In this document: positions 39,201 through 47,462 of the stretch, in pieces | Layout: every line of letters starts with the position of its first letter | Position numbering within the stretch: position 1 is the first letter of the stretch | NCBI GenBank assembly: GCA_009859145.1 | Contig: VRVR01000020.1 | Location: 248,001-312,000 of the forward strand | DNA length: 64,000 nt | Direction: 5' to 3' | From: Andalucia godoyi | Lineage: Eukaryota > Discoba > Jakobea > Jakobida > Andaluciidae | Program-made: the position numbers and the translations under genes | Notes under the pieces: generated by a model | Database searches by the model: none | What the model saw: the letters and a program-made list of their open reading frames with translations, nothing else | Told to the model about the DNA's origin: nothing

Positions 39201-41688
39201 ACTGGATTCTGCGATCAACATCCAGTGTGCTTTCCGCGTGTTCCGCGCAAAGCGGGAATTGGCGAGCCTTCAGAGACAGAAACTCGAATTTTTCAGTGCA
39301 TTGTGCATCCAATCTGCGTTCCGGGGCCATGCAGCGCGCAAGGCCCTGGCTGCGCTGCGTCAAGAAAAGCTCGAAAACGAGTCCGCAACTGCCATTCAGT
39401 CCATTTTCCGGATGATGGTTGCCAAGGGCGTTCTCCGCACTCTCAAGCAAGAGAAACTCGAACAGGACTCCGCACTAGCCATGCAGTGTGCGTATCGCTC
39501 ATACCTCGCCCGAAAGGCCCTGTATGAACTGCGCCAGCAAAAGCTCGAGCTGGACTCGGCAATTAAGATCCAGTGTGCCTTCCGTTCTCATGTATCGCGC
39601 CAGCTGCTGTCTTCCTTGAAACTTGCAAAACTGCAGCTCGATTCCGCGATTCGCATTCAGAGTAATTTCCGCGCGTTTTCTGCTAGACAGCTGCTCGCAA
39701 GACTGAGGCAGGCGAAATTGGAGCTCACTTCCGCGTTGACGGTGCAGTGTGCGTTCCGATCCTTTGTAGCCCGCCGCGTGCTTAGTCGGTTGCGACAGGA
39801 TCGTCTCGAGTTCGAGTCCTCCATTAAGATTCAGTGCGCAATTCGTTCTCTGTTTGCTCGGAAGCGTCTTGCTGTTCTCAAGCAGAAGAAGCTTGAGTTG
39901 GACTCGGCAATCACGGTGCAATGTGCATTCCGCTCTTTCTGCGCTCGGCGAGCTCTTGCCGCGCTGAAGCAAGAAAAGCTGGAAACGGACTGTGCAATTG
40001 CAGTGCAGTGTGCGTGGCGTTGCCTGGCAGCACGGAAGTCTCTCGCTGTTTTGCGGCAGCAGAAGATTGAGCAGGATAGCTCGCGTGTCATTCAGTGCGC
40101 CTATCGTTGTTATGCAGCGCGCTGCGCTCTTGCGACATTGAAACTCGCGGAGCTGCGCAAGAATTCTGCGATTGTGATCCAGTGTGCCTTCCGCTCTTTT
40201 GTTTCCAGAACGGCACTGGCTGCATTGCGTCAAGAACGACGACGGCTGTTGGCGGCAGTAACGATCCAGTCTGCTGCGAGAATGTTTGCTGGAAAGAAGG
40301 TGGTTCGTGCAATGCGACAAGGAGAGTTGGAGCGTGTTTCAGCGACAAAGCTGCAATGTTTTGTCCGCGTTCTTCGTGCAAAGGCGGTTCTTCGTGCCTT
40401 GCAGGTTGAAAGACTGCAGTGGAACTCTGCCATCCGAATTCAGTCAGCTTTCCGTATGCTTTGTGGAAAGCGTGTGTTGAACAACCTCAAGCTGGAGAAG
40501 AAGCGGTGGCAGTGCGCAGTTTGCATCCAGTCTGTGGCACGGCAGATGTTTGCGCGTGCCGCACTTCGAGCACTTCGCCATGAAAGGCTGGTCCTGACTT
40601 CGGCTATTCGGCTCCAGAGCGTCTTCCGGATGCATTGTGGCAAGAAGGTTGCTGCTGCTCTGGCTTTGCAAAAACGTCGGGTCCGTTCTGCCACCGCTTT
40701 GCAAGCCATCTTCCGTGGCCGACGGGCTCGCTTTGTTGCACAGAGAATTCGTGAGGCCCGTGCGCGTGCAGCGTCCTTGGAGTACAAGCGCGAGTCTTCG
40801 TCCATTGTGATTCAGAGAATCTGGAGGGGATACGTTGTTCGCCGCCAGCTGTCTGTTGCGAGTCAGCAAAAGGAGACGACGGCTGCGCATGTGCAGGCTT
40901 CTCGCACTTCGAAGAGACTGTATGCGTTGCGTGAGCGTTTGCACCAGGCGACAGTGCGCGCACGGAATGCTCCGGAGCTGATTCTGTCGAACAGGACTGC
41001 TTCCGCGCTTGCTGTCCTCTTATCCTCGAAGCAGCTGTCGCTGGTCATCCAGGCTTGTGCGTCTCTCCAGACCACAGTGGCCTTGTCTTCCGTATGCGCA
41101 GAGTGTTTGTGTAACTCGGGTGCGATCCCTGTGCTGGTTGGTCTGATTCAGCGATGCAACAGATCGACTCCGCACATTCAGGTGCTTCGACATGTATTGA
41201 ACATGTTTTTGCTGTTGACGTCTTCGCAAAACGCAGGGAAGTGTGTTCCGACAATGCTTGCCTGCGAGGAACTTCCCGAGATGATGGCCGAGGTCCTGCA
41301 GATGTTCCGTGACAAGGAGGATATTTTCATTCGAGCTTGCTTGGTCATGTCTCAGCTTACCCGTGCTGCTGGCGCAGAAAAGATTGTCAATATGATTCCT
41401 GATGGTCCTCGACGCATCAGGGCACTCGTGACGATCATGGATCGCAAGAATGCCATCTCACGCAAGATGAACAAGGAAAACCTCTCAAGCTCCAGCGGGC
41501 CATCGAAGAACGGAGCAGCACCTGCAAAGGATGCACTTTCGTCTTCAAAGCGCATTGGAAAGGAAATCGATGTCAGCCGACTGCTGAATTCCTCTTCCGA
41601 CAAGGACATGGACATCAAGACGGAAGAGTGCATTGACGCCGCCAAGAAGCTCATTTCGCTGTGGTCTGTCAGTGACCTCGATTTGTAA
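36277..41688 (+). CDS. ASPM: ASPM/Asp-like spindle-pole protein with about 26 IQ motifs
   Basis: The single-exon 1803-residue protein has the abnormal-spindle layout. An ASH-type beta domain covers about 75-190. A calponin-homology region covers about 290-640, in which VTDIVADLREPTRWIALAS and the later VALLWRVFGEH match the ASPM CH segments. About 26 IQ motifs span roughly 800-1530 with a 29-residue period, and the rest is an armadillo-like helical domain (about 1560-1715). IQ motifs would bind calmodulin or myosin-type light chains, and the CH/ASH part would bind microtubule minus ends at spindle poles. KEN boxes occur at residues 9-11 and 1733-1735, and CDK-like TP/SP sites cluster near the N-terminus. 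Human ASPM is longer with more IQs; Drosophila Asp is about this length. Confidence 0.93.
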   Translation: MFNTPASNKENVAVSIFSPLSDSPVPVLLVPKKRSVSQHNPSALANITNQHTANVNIMSNINISNNKPVADALLELTDALPTAHLDFGMLLPSSPEMSLVLRLRNVSSRALVVSFERFPFGSGMGVADTTVTVREHTERDIAITFAVDRVPDTKDAVVCSFSAVIRDVSASGDTGKEITRARVALRAEVNRFGGARKRSSSTSGNGSGNTVQPAAKRRSADQQADKSEILSGDRNGEYAVPVRNSRVVRNPKGENQKAASNKSAPGIDAIVASGRGAVFRSEGFWDKQEFALSQLWNRLVVGFHAPSVNSVNRVAAAGDLVPVFMNVLGTEAGLFRCIEAFMDAKWDVLVAGSKEYDSVDVDHRRTMANVLSWIEPGVWDACFQVLYPHAPQKRHGLLECNIREIMMAVILVDTALTRSGVTHSIRVFAEKSPVNSTHGFLSAMLKHFSGQPASFLSQMRIATAFQLSYADPLMAASSENLRVTDIVADLREPTRWIALASWTAKMPIGSWCEKWGVRRELLGSRIRTKKSRVALVAKAVESILQSSSSSSASSENAKKAVLAAHSKTSNRDSSDNKKNDAIDFAELFAEDILHGHRDATVALLWRVFGEHVMNDSVIPVSWLLANAAVSQDKSHLSCSGWEEALRMWTCSALRIASSEWMKLDSDAFWRAAFKKGAIFNTILDAYVCRRSKDDKNADFEGEEPWRIFVRRIRQLDPLTPILLSASDMFDSSGSDTSSFVHPTVIRAQVALTAAVLYHQESLRRAVQVVEKLRQKKNACRAKARSTLQRFGKRVVLMRRSAIKIQGAVRMHKQRSEYQNVRRATVRVQSVMRMAIQQARFHKLRNATLCVQALFRFRKARQAATALQSVFRGFCARKLLAELRHQKLREDSAVRIQNMYRSFCARNVLRDLKQARKERLAASRIQSVFRSHMAQQILAQLKQARLELMSAIKLQSVFRSYKARCLLRELQQAKLELDSAINIQCAFRVFRAKRELASLQRQKLEFFSALCIQSAFRGHAARKALAALRQEKLENESATAIQSIFRMMVAKGVLRTLKQEKLEQDSALAMQCAYRSYLARKALYELRQQKLELDSAIKIQCAFRSHVSRQLLSSLKLAKLQLDSAIRIQSNFRAFSARQLLARLRQAKLELTSALTVQCAFRSFVARRVLSRLRQDRLEFESSIKIQCAIRSLFARKRLAVLKQKKLELDSAITVQCAFRSFCARRALAALKQEKLETDCAIAVQCAWRCLAARKSLAVLRQQKIEQDSSRVIQCAYRCYAARCALATLKLAELRKNSAIVIQCAFRSFVSRTALAALRQERRRLLAAVTIQSAARMFAGKKVVRAMRQGELERVSATKLQCFVRVLRAKAVLRALQVERLQWNSAIRIQSAFRMLCGKRVLNNLKLEKKRWQCAVCIQSVARQMFARAALRALRHERLVLTSAIRLQSVFRMHCGKKVAAALALQKRRVRSATALQAIFRGRRARFVAQRIREARARAASLEYKRESSSIVIQRIWRGYVVRRQLSVASQQKETTAAHVQASRTSKRLYALRERLHQATVRARNAPELILSNRTASALAVLLSSKQLSLVIQACASLQTTVALSSVCAECLCNSGAIPVLVGLIQRCNRSTPHIQVLRHVLNMFLLLTSSQNAGKCVPTMLACEELPEMMAEVLQMFRDKEDIFIRACLVMSQLTRAAGAEKIVNMIPDGPRRIRALVTIMDRKNAISRKMNKENLSSSSGPSKNGAAPAKDALSSSKRIGKEIDVSRLLNSSSDKDMDIKTEECIDAAKKLISLWSVSDLDL
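38671..40860 (+). repeat. Tandem IQ-motif array (29-codon period)
   Basis: About 26 IQ units occur; from about 38935 to 40740 nearly all are spaced exactly 29 codons (87 bp). The consensus is (D/E)SAIxIQCAFRSxxAR..L..L, with Cys after Gln in most units. Confidence 0.9.
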
Positions 41689-42506
41689 TTTTTTTACGAT
41701 ATCATTTTTATGTTTTATATAATGTTATGCTGTGTTATGCTATGCAATGCTGTTTATTGTGAAGTCGACTAATCTTGCAATACTCGTCATTTTGATAAAC
41801 CTGAGAACGTCTCCATCTTTTCAGCGGGTCCACCGCTGCCACTAATTGCGATATGATGAAGCAGTCGGAAGCGCACGCAAACAAAAAACACTGCCACGCG
41901 CCCATGGGCATGCGTTTGTTATCTTAAACAACTCCGTCACACGATGCCCGATTCGTTTCGCCCCATTTTGATCATGAAATCCCTATAAACACGCCGCCAC
42001 ATTGCATTCTCGCACAGCGACGCTCATTTCTTATTTTTATTTTTATTGTTATTGTCCATGCAATGCAACATCTATCTTGGGAACGTCGCTCATGCCGAGG
42101 GGCGTGTTGGGGCCTACCCCCTTCCCAATCATGCTGTGCATGTTGTTGGGTTGCGACATTGATTATGGGTGATCGGCGATGATTATCCGTGGTCGGTGTA
42201 CTATGTAGGCACTGTGCGTTTCTGAATATATCCCTGCTGTAGTGACGCACACCTACCCCCGTCCACAGACTGGCACGCTCCAGCAACCTCGCAATCCGTG
42301 CGTTGGATTTCCAGCATTCGGAGCATTTTCTGTTTTCCCTCCACTTCGTCCACCAACTATAGAATTCGAGATAAAAAGCCTCTGCATTTCACGTTCTTCT
42401 GCTTTCTTTTCTGTTATTTTCTTTTCTTTTTTCTTTTCTTTTCTTCTTCGTTTCATATCATATCTTTAGTGCCAATCTACTACTAAGCATCCTTATTATT
42501 TTTATA
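41689..42506. other. ASPM/H2B intergenic region
   Basis: This contains the ASPM 3' end, a non-coding conserved block (42068-42212, minus orientation) and the T-rich H2B leader (42390-42470). No other open frame looks coding. Confidence 0.6.
42068..42212 (-). ncRNA. Candidate structured RNA or dispersed repeat, copy A
   Basis: Read on the minus strand, this segment shares ordered blocks with 62215-62334: GCCTACAT..TACAC near the 5' end, the core GGGAAGGGGNTAGGCCCC plus AACACGCC (25 of 26 bases identical), and AGATARATGTT at the 3' end. Between them is an internal direct repeat with a 20-nt period (GATTAT on the + strand at 42161 and 42181). The GGGG..CCCC core can form a hairpin. It matches no RNA family I know. 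Confidence 0.4.
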
Positions 42507-42899
42507 ATGGCCCCCAAGACCGCCGCAAAGAAAGTCGCCTCGAAGGCCACCAAGTCTGTCGAGAAGCCCGCCGCCGCCGCTCCCGCTGCGTCCTCGGACA
42601 AGAAGAAGCGCTCCAAGCGCCGCGAGGAGACCTTCTCGTCGTACATCTACAAGGTTCTCCGCCAGGTTCACTCGGACATTGGCATTTCGACCCGCGCCAT
42701 GGGCATCATGAACTCGTTTATCAACGATGTGTTCGAGCGCATTGCCACCGAGGCCTCACGTCTGTCTCGCTACAACAAGACCAAGACGCTGTCGTCCCGC
42801 GAAATCCAGACTGCAGTCCGCCTGGTTCTCCCCGGTGAGCTTGCCAAGCACGCCGTCTCCGAAGGAACCAAGGCCGTCTCCAAGTTCTCGTCTGCTTAA
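42507..42899 (+). CDS. Histone H2B
   Basis: The 130-residue product is canonical H2B: a Lys/Ala-rich tail (1-35), [19 protein letters not shown] at the start of the histone fold, [14 protein letters not shown], and the C-terminal [17 protein letters not shown] helix ending KFSSA. Lysines for acetylation and for C-terminal ubiquitination (near GTKAVSKF) are present. Codon choice is far more C/G-ending than in neighbouring genes, as expected for a very highly expressed gene. There are no introns. No other core histone is visible in the window, so this copy is solitary. Confidence 0.98.
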   Translation: MAPKTAAKKVASKATKSVEKPAAAAPAASSDKKKRSKRREETFSSYIYKVLRQVHSDIGISTRAMGIMNSFINDVFERIATEASRLSRYNKTKTLSSREIQTAVRLVLPGELAKHAVSEGTKAVSKFSSA

Positions 42900-43036
42900 A
42901 TTAATTGTATTTGCAACGCTTCCGGGAAAAAGGACACAGGAAAAATGTACTATAAAGCAACCAAAGAATAAACAAACAGGTCGTCCGGGTCGCTTCAGTT
43001 TTTTACTTGTTTTCAGTTTTCTTTTGTGGCCAGCAT

Positions 43037-45553
43037 TCAAGTGACGAGGGGTGCAGAACTTGCTGGCCGGAGAATAGACAGCCCGGGGTCGATGCTGCTG
43101 CCCGCAAGTCCCATGAGACTCTTCACGTTTGCCCGAGCCACGAGATCAGGGGTAAACTCCACGTCTGGGACTCCAATTGGACCGAACTCTCGATTATGCT
43201 TCTCTGCACACTGGCGAAAGGTGTCGGCAAGCTCGTCGGCGGCGATAGCAAAGTTGGTCTGCTCCTGCACTACGGCGAACTGCCAGAATGCGGCAGCTTC
43301 TCCGGTCGCTGCTATTGACTTTCGGCGAGCAGCCATGATGGGTAGAGTCTGCTGGACCATGTTTTGCGAGGAATGTTGCACATCCATGAGGTCCATTGCC
43401 GATGATTTGCGAGCCGGCTGATTCGATAATGAGACAAACGGAGATATATTCGAGAATCCATCACTTTGAGAGCTGGATATCGAGGCAGAAGCCATTGCCA
43501 TTACTGCCGATGGCTGAATGTGTCGCCGCTGCAGAGCGTGTTTGCGCAACGGAACCATGGTTCGGTCCGGGAATTCCATTCCAAGAGGAGTACCGCTCGC
43601 AGAGCGAGGAGCACCTGTGCTGCCTCGGCGGAACATCTCGTCCCACGATTCTCGATGAACGTACGGCTTGCAGCCAATCCCCATCGAATCCGAAGGCCGA
43701 TCAACAATTCGTGGATTGTACTTGGATCTTGAATACGATGCAGGCATCGACCCTGTTTTCAACAGCAGCGCGTGTGGTGGTGGTGGCGGCGGCGACGGAG
43801 CCAATGGTAACGTTGACACGGATACGGATGCTGCTGCTGCTGCATCCGCTGGAGTCTGTGAGCGCGCGGCGGACGACGACGGTCCTTCACGACCATGCAG
43901 AAAGCTCACTTGTTTCGACGGTTTTTCCTCGCAATCTGATCGCGGCACCGAATGCCATCGGTGTATTCTCCGCGAATCGACGACGTCGTCGCTTGGGTAG
44001 TAGGTCCGGGGATCTGCGCCAAGTTTGCCATTATGCCGGACGGCTCGATCAAACGTCGGAGCATCCACGAGATCGGAGTCGGAATCGGGGACATCCATGT
44101 CGTAGGACAGCGACGACACCATGGATCCCAAATCAAGGTCTGAGGCTGTTGCAATCTTCATTTCTGGGAGCTTGAGGTTCTTCAGAGATGAAGAGTCTGA
44201 TTGCGAGCTTCCTGCGCTGTCGTCGGTGTCGGTGCGGGGCTGGGAGACAGAGATACGGGGTGGCGAATCGCTGTGAATACGCACCGTGTTCATTGTGGAA
44301 GTAGACTGGATGCTCCGCCCCCCACTCTCCGGGCTGTCGTCCTCTTCCTCTCCAGCCGACCCTTCGACAAACTCGGGGTCTGCATCGAAGCCATCAAACG
44401 ACAGCTCTTCGGACGATCGACTTGTGGAAGCCTTCCGAGCACCGCGAAGCCTGTCCAGTTTGCTCTGCAAGTATTTGGGCTCGACAACATTGTCGTCCTC
44501 AAACACGATCCCTGACTGGAATGTCGACGCTGCTCGCAGTCGTCGGAATTCCTGCGATTTCTGATGACTTTGTGAACCACCAGTCACCGGAGACCCAGAA
44601 GAAGCATTCGAGGATGCCAACGACAAGGAGGAGCTCTCACGAGCAGAAAGAAAACCGGCATTCTTGGTATCTTGCGCATCAGGGTTCTTGTTGCGCACCG
44701 ATTCTGCAGAGCCAGACAATCGGCTTGGAGCCCGGTTCGAGACGGACCGGGCAGCTGTCGTGTTGCTATGGGGTAAGGACAGCGACATGTCTGGCGGCTG
44801 TCTTACCGGGAACTCGACATCGATTCTTCCCTGCCGATTCGCAAAGGACGCGAAAAGCATGTCACTGACGATGCTGCGTGGGATCCCGCGATACCGCAAA
44901 TTGCTCGACATGAGCGACCCAAACTCATCCGGCTCCACGGAGGATATGGGACATACATAGATGGAGGATTTTCGAGCATGAAATGGAGGATCCTGCCGGT
45001 CGGCTAAACGAAGATGCAAGTCCTCTGCGTGCAACAAGTTGCTGAAAGTCTGGCGATCGACAAGATGATGATTCAACCGTGACAAATCGTCGTACTCTAG
45101 CACGGGCAGAGTCGTCCAGTGTATGGAGATTTCACCCAGGTATTTTGGGGCTTCCGAGCCGGCTTCGTCGCAAAACGGTTGTCCACCCATCTTGGTCAAG
45201 AGCACCTTGAGAGTGTAGCGATGCTCTGCGGGCATGCCTGCGTCAATGAGCACGAGCAGCGACGTCGACCAAACGTCAGCAGAGAATGCTTTTCCAAACC
45301 GGACCGCACATTCTTCCCCTTCAAATGTCTCATGGAAGCTTCCGCGACAATGAGAATGCGAACGTTCCGGGGACTTGGGCGACACCCTGGCGCACACACA
45401 AGAAACACTGTACGTTTTCAACGGATGCTTTGGTCTGCAATGCATTTGAATGGGAATGCGGTACCGACTGTGCGCTCTACAAACACCGAAGGATATACCA
45501 TTTGTAGTATTCACTCCAAATTCAACTGAACACTCGTCACATTCAAACTTCAT
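43037..45553 (-). CDS. Large, mostly disordered protein of unknown family
   Basis: The 838-residue product seems to have one folded N-terminal domain (about 1-240). It shows beta-strand-like segments such as SVEFGVNTTNGISFGVC, WSTSLLVLIDAG, YTLKVLLTKM and IPRSIVSDMLFASF. The remaining 600 residues are Ser/Pro/Asp-rich with an Ala run and a poly-Pro stretch, and a short helical island (AAAFWQFAVVQEQTNF) near 765. It resembles regulatory scaffold proteins with long phosphorylatable tails. I compared it mentally with ATG13 HORMA and FAM214/Atos and was not convinced. It converges on H2B with 137 bp between stops. Confidence 0.6.
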   Translation of the reverse strand: MKFECDECSVEFGVNTTNGISFGVCRAHSRYRIPIQMHCRPKHPLKTYSVSCVCARVSPKSPERSHSHCRGSFHETFEGEECAVRFGKAFSADVWSTSLLVLIDAGMPAEHRYTLKVLLTKMGGQPFCDEAGSEAPKYLGEISIHWTTLPVLEYDDLSRLNHHLVDRQTFSNLLHAEDLHLRLADRQDPPFHARKSSIYVCPISSVEPDEFGSLMSSNLRYRGIPRSIVSDMLFASFANRQGRIDVEFPVRQPPDMSLSLPHSNTTAARSVSNRAPSRLSGSAESVRNKNPDAQDTKNAGFLSARESSSLSLASSNASSGSPVTGGSQSHQKSQEFRRLRAASTFQSGIVFEDDNVVEPKYLQSKLDRLRGARKASTSRSSEELSFDGFDADPEFVEGSAGEEEDDSPESGGRSIQSTSTMNTVRIHSDSPPRISVSQPRTDTDDSAGSSQSDSSSLKNLKLPEMKIATASDLDLGSMVSSLSYDMDVPDSDSDLVDAPTFDRAVRHNGKLGADPRTYYPSDDVVDSRRIHRWHSVPRSDCEEKPSKQVSFLHGREGPSSSAARSQTPADAAAAASVSVSTLPLAPSPPPPPPHALLLKTGSMPASYSRSKYNPRIVDRPSDSMGIGCKPYVHRESWDEMFRRGSTGAPRSASGTPLGMEFPDRTMVPLRKHALQRRHIQPSAVMAMASASISSSQSDGFSNISPFVSLSNQPARKSSAMDLMDVQHSSQNMVQQTLPIMAARRKSIAATGEAAAFWQFAVVQEQTNFAIAADELADTFRQCAEKHNREFGPIGVPDVEFTPDLVARANVKSLMGLAGSSIDPGLSILRPASSAPLVT

Positions 45554-46221
45554 TCTTTCGTGTTTCTCTTCTTCTTCTTCTTATTTCCCTTTCCTTTCCC
45601 TCCCTTCCTTTTCTTATACTGTTTTGCACAACGTATGTTACAACAACAACAACAAAAAAACACCCCCCAAAAAGACAGAGGGTGGGAAAATGCAAAATCG
45701 TTACCTCCTCACCTTTACGAAAAAAACAAGAACACTTAAAAAGATAAGCAGTACTTTAGAAGTAACAACAACAAACCATGCAAAACGACGGAAAATAAAA
45801 CGCTACGCGAAAAGAAGGGAGAATAAAGACGACACAGCGAAAAAACAGATGACCGCGTTCGAGCCGCCGTCAAGGCTTTTTCTACCAATGATCCGTTCGT
45901 TCAAACATATTTGAGCACAACGGGAGAAACGTGGGGGAAGAGAGAGCAGCCTTGGCAGAATATGTATCAAAGAAGTTCTAGTTGAACTGCAATGCAGTGT
46001 TCCCGCGAACCCCTCTGATCAACTCGGCGTCCCCACACCCAGCGTACCCCTGTGCCCAGACCTCGAGCCGATGCTGATTTCTATATCAGGAAATTGCAAA
46101 TGGTGCATACGACCTTCGTCCATTTGCTTATCCGGACGCTACAACACCATTTGCGGAAAGCGCGTGCCTCGGCCCTTTTTGTGTGTGTGCTCTGTCCTCA
46201 TTTTTCCAACACCTGAGAGAA
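45554..46221. other. Intergenic region, possibly containing structured sequence
   Basis: The left half is a T/CTT-rich leader for the upstream minus gene and an A-rich stretch (45640-45860). The right half (45960-46200) is GC-balanced, has short inverted segments such as CTGATTTCTATATCAG (46073-46088), and ends near a T5 run at 46179. It does not match tRNA, U-snRNA or SRP RNA features. Confidence 0.35.
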
Positions 46222-46683
46222 TTAACTGCAGCCGTTGGACGAGGAGGAAGAAGAAGGAGACGAAGCGGGTCCCAATGAGCGCATGAATTCAGGCAACTGC
46301 ATCAGGAAATCCAAGTTAATGTCCTGTCGTTTCTGTGCTTCATCGATGCATTTTCTCCGTGATTCGATCTGTCTGTATGTTCTGGCAACTTCAGAATCCG
46401 ATGCAACAGAGTACCGCACAGCATCCGATGGCACAGTCTCTGTTGCTCTTGAATCGATGGAAATCCGCGACACACTCATCATGGAGGCCAGCACAGAGTC
46501 ATGCTCCACACGGGCGAGCTCCTCCTCTACAGTGACTGCCGTTGCTTCCTGTTCGACTCGGTCTGCAGGAATCGATCCAAGAGCCTCTTGGATGACATGC
46601 GGAGTCGTGGATGACTCCCTCGTCAACTCTCCATCACTCATAGTCTGTCTGCCTGTCTTCGTTTGTCCACAAACCTCGTCCAC
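46222..46683 (-). CDS. Small acidic/helical protein, function unknown
   Basis: The 153-residue product may start at the first Met or at MSDGELT (residue 15). The first 95 residues are Glu/Ser/Thr-rich. The last 55 form a basic-acidic amphipathic helix (RTYRQIESRRKCIDEAQKRQ) followed by DFLMQLPEFMRSLG and a Ser run. This resembles small subunits of BLOC/BORC-type complexes, but only in general appearance. It is divergent from LSm6 across a 276-bp spacer that includes an AGAGTTC repeat (46860-46884). Confidence 0.55.
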   Translation of the reverse strand: MDEVCGQTKTGRQTMSDGELTRESSTTPHVIQEALGSIPADRVEQEATAVTVEEELARVEHDSVLASMMSVSRISIDSRATETVPSDAVRYSVASDSEVARTYRQIESRRKCIDEAQKRQDINLDFLMQLPEFMRSLGPASSPSSSSSSNGCS

Positions 46684-46959
46684 ACCTCTCGTCGATTCGA
46701 TGTGATCTGCTCTGCGAGCGGCCTACAAGTAGTTTAAAAAAGTGGTTTCCCGGGTTTTCTTCCAGCAGAAACTTGGTGTTCGACATGTGTCGATTCCTAA
46801 GGGCGAACATCTATCCGAGTGTCGCAACTATTCCTATCGAATCCCAAGGCGATCCGAGTTCAGAGTTCAGAGTTCAGAGTTCAGACCGTCGCGGTGAAGA
46901 AGGAAGGGTGTGTTTAAGGAATAGAAAAGGGAAAAGCGAGGGAGCTGAATTACGAAACA

Positions 46960-47196
46960 ATGAACCCGTCTGTGAAGCCTCCTCATATGTATCTGTCGTC
47001 GGTTCTTGGGAAGCCATGCGTTGTGAAGCTGTCGACGGGATCCGAGTTCCGAGGTGTGTTGGCAGGCATTGATCCGTTCATGAACGTCGTAATGGAGCAA
47101 ACAGAAGAGTTTGATGAGAACGGAAAGATCCGCAACCGGTACGGAGATACTGTCATTCGAGGCAATAACGTCCTCTATGTCACTTCTGCGCACTAA
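46960..47196 (+). CDS. LSM6: U6 snRNA-associated Sm-like protein LSm6
   Basis: The 78-residue product is a single Sm fold. Sm1 is LGKPCVVKLSTGSEFRGVLAGIDPFMNVVMEQTEE, and Sm2 contains IRGNNVLYVT. The EQTEE at the end of Sm1 and IRGNNVLYV separate LSm6 from SmF (which has NTEE and IRCNNVLYI). LSm6 is a ring subunit of LSm2-8 (nucleus, U6 3' end) and LSm1-7 (cytoplasm, mRNA decay). Length is as in the family, with no intron. Confidence 0.9.
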   Translation: MNPSVKPPHMYLSSVLGKPCVVKLSTGSEFRGVLAGIDPFMNVVMEQTEEFDENGKIRNRYGDTVIRGNNVLYVTSAH

Positions 47197-47462
47197 ATCT
47201 CTTATCCACTTCGAATGCTACGGCCATTGTTGTCACCAACAAACATCATTGGATCTCGTGTTCTCTCTTTGTTTTTAATGTAGATTTGAATCATTCACTC
47301 ACACAGTAAATCTAATGGGATTTATTTCCTTTTCTCATGTCCAAGTCATGCACTGGGCCACGAGCCACCACGGAAACAGCAGTCGTGCAAGTATCCCGTC
47401 CTACAGCTTCATTATGAAGCACACAATAGTACTGATAGTAATAACAATAATCGTAGTATGCG

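Noticed and set aside
45960-46190. Possible U3 or tRNA-like RNA gene because of a TGATTTCTATATCAGG segment and a T5 run
   Set aside because: Resemblance to the U3 A box is only a few bases. No C/D boxes, tRNA A/B boxes or consistent stem were found.
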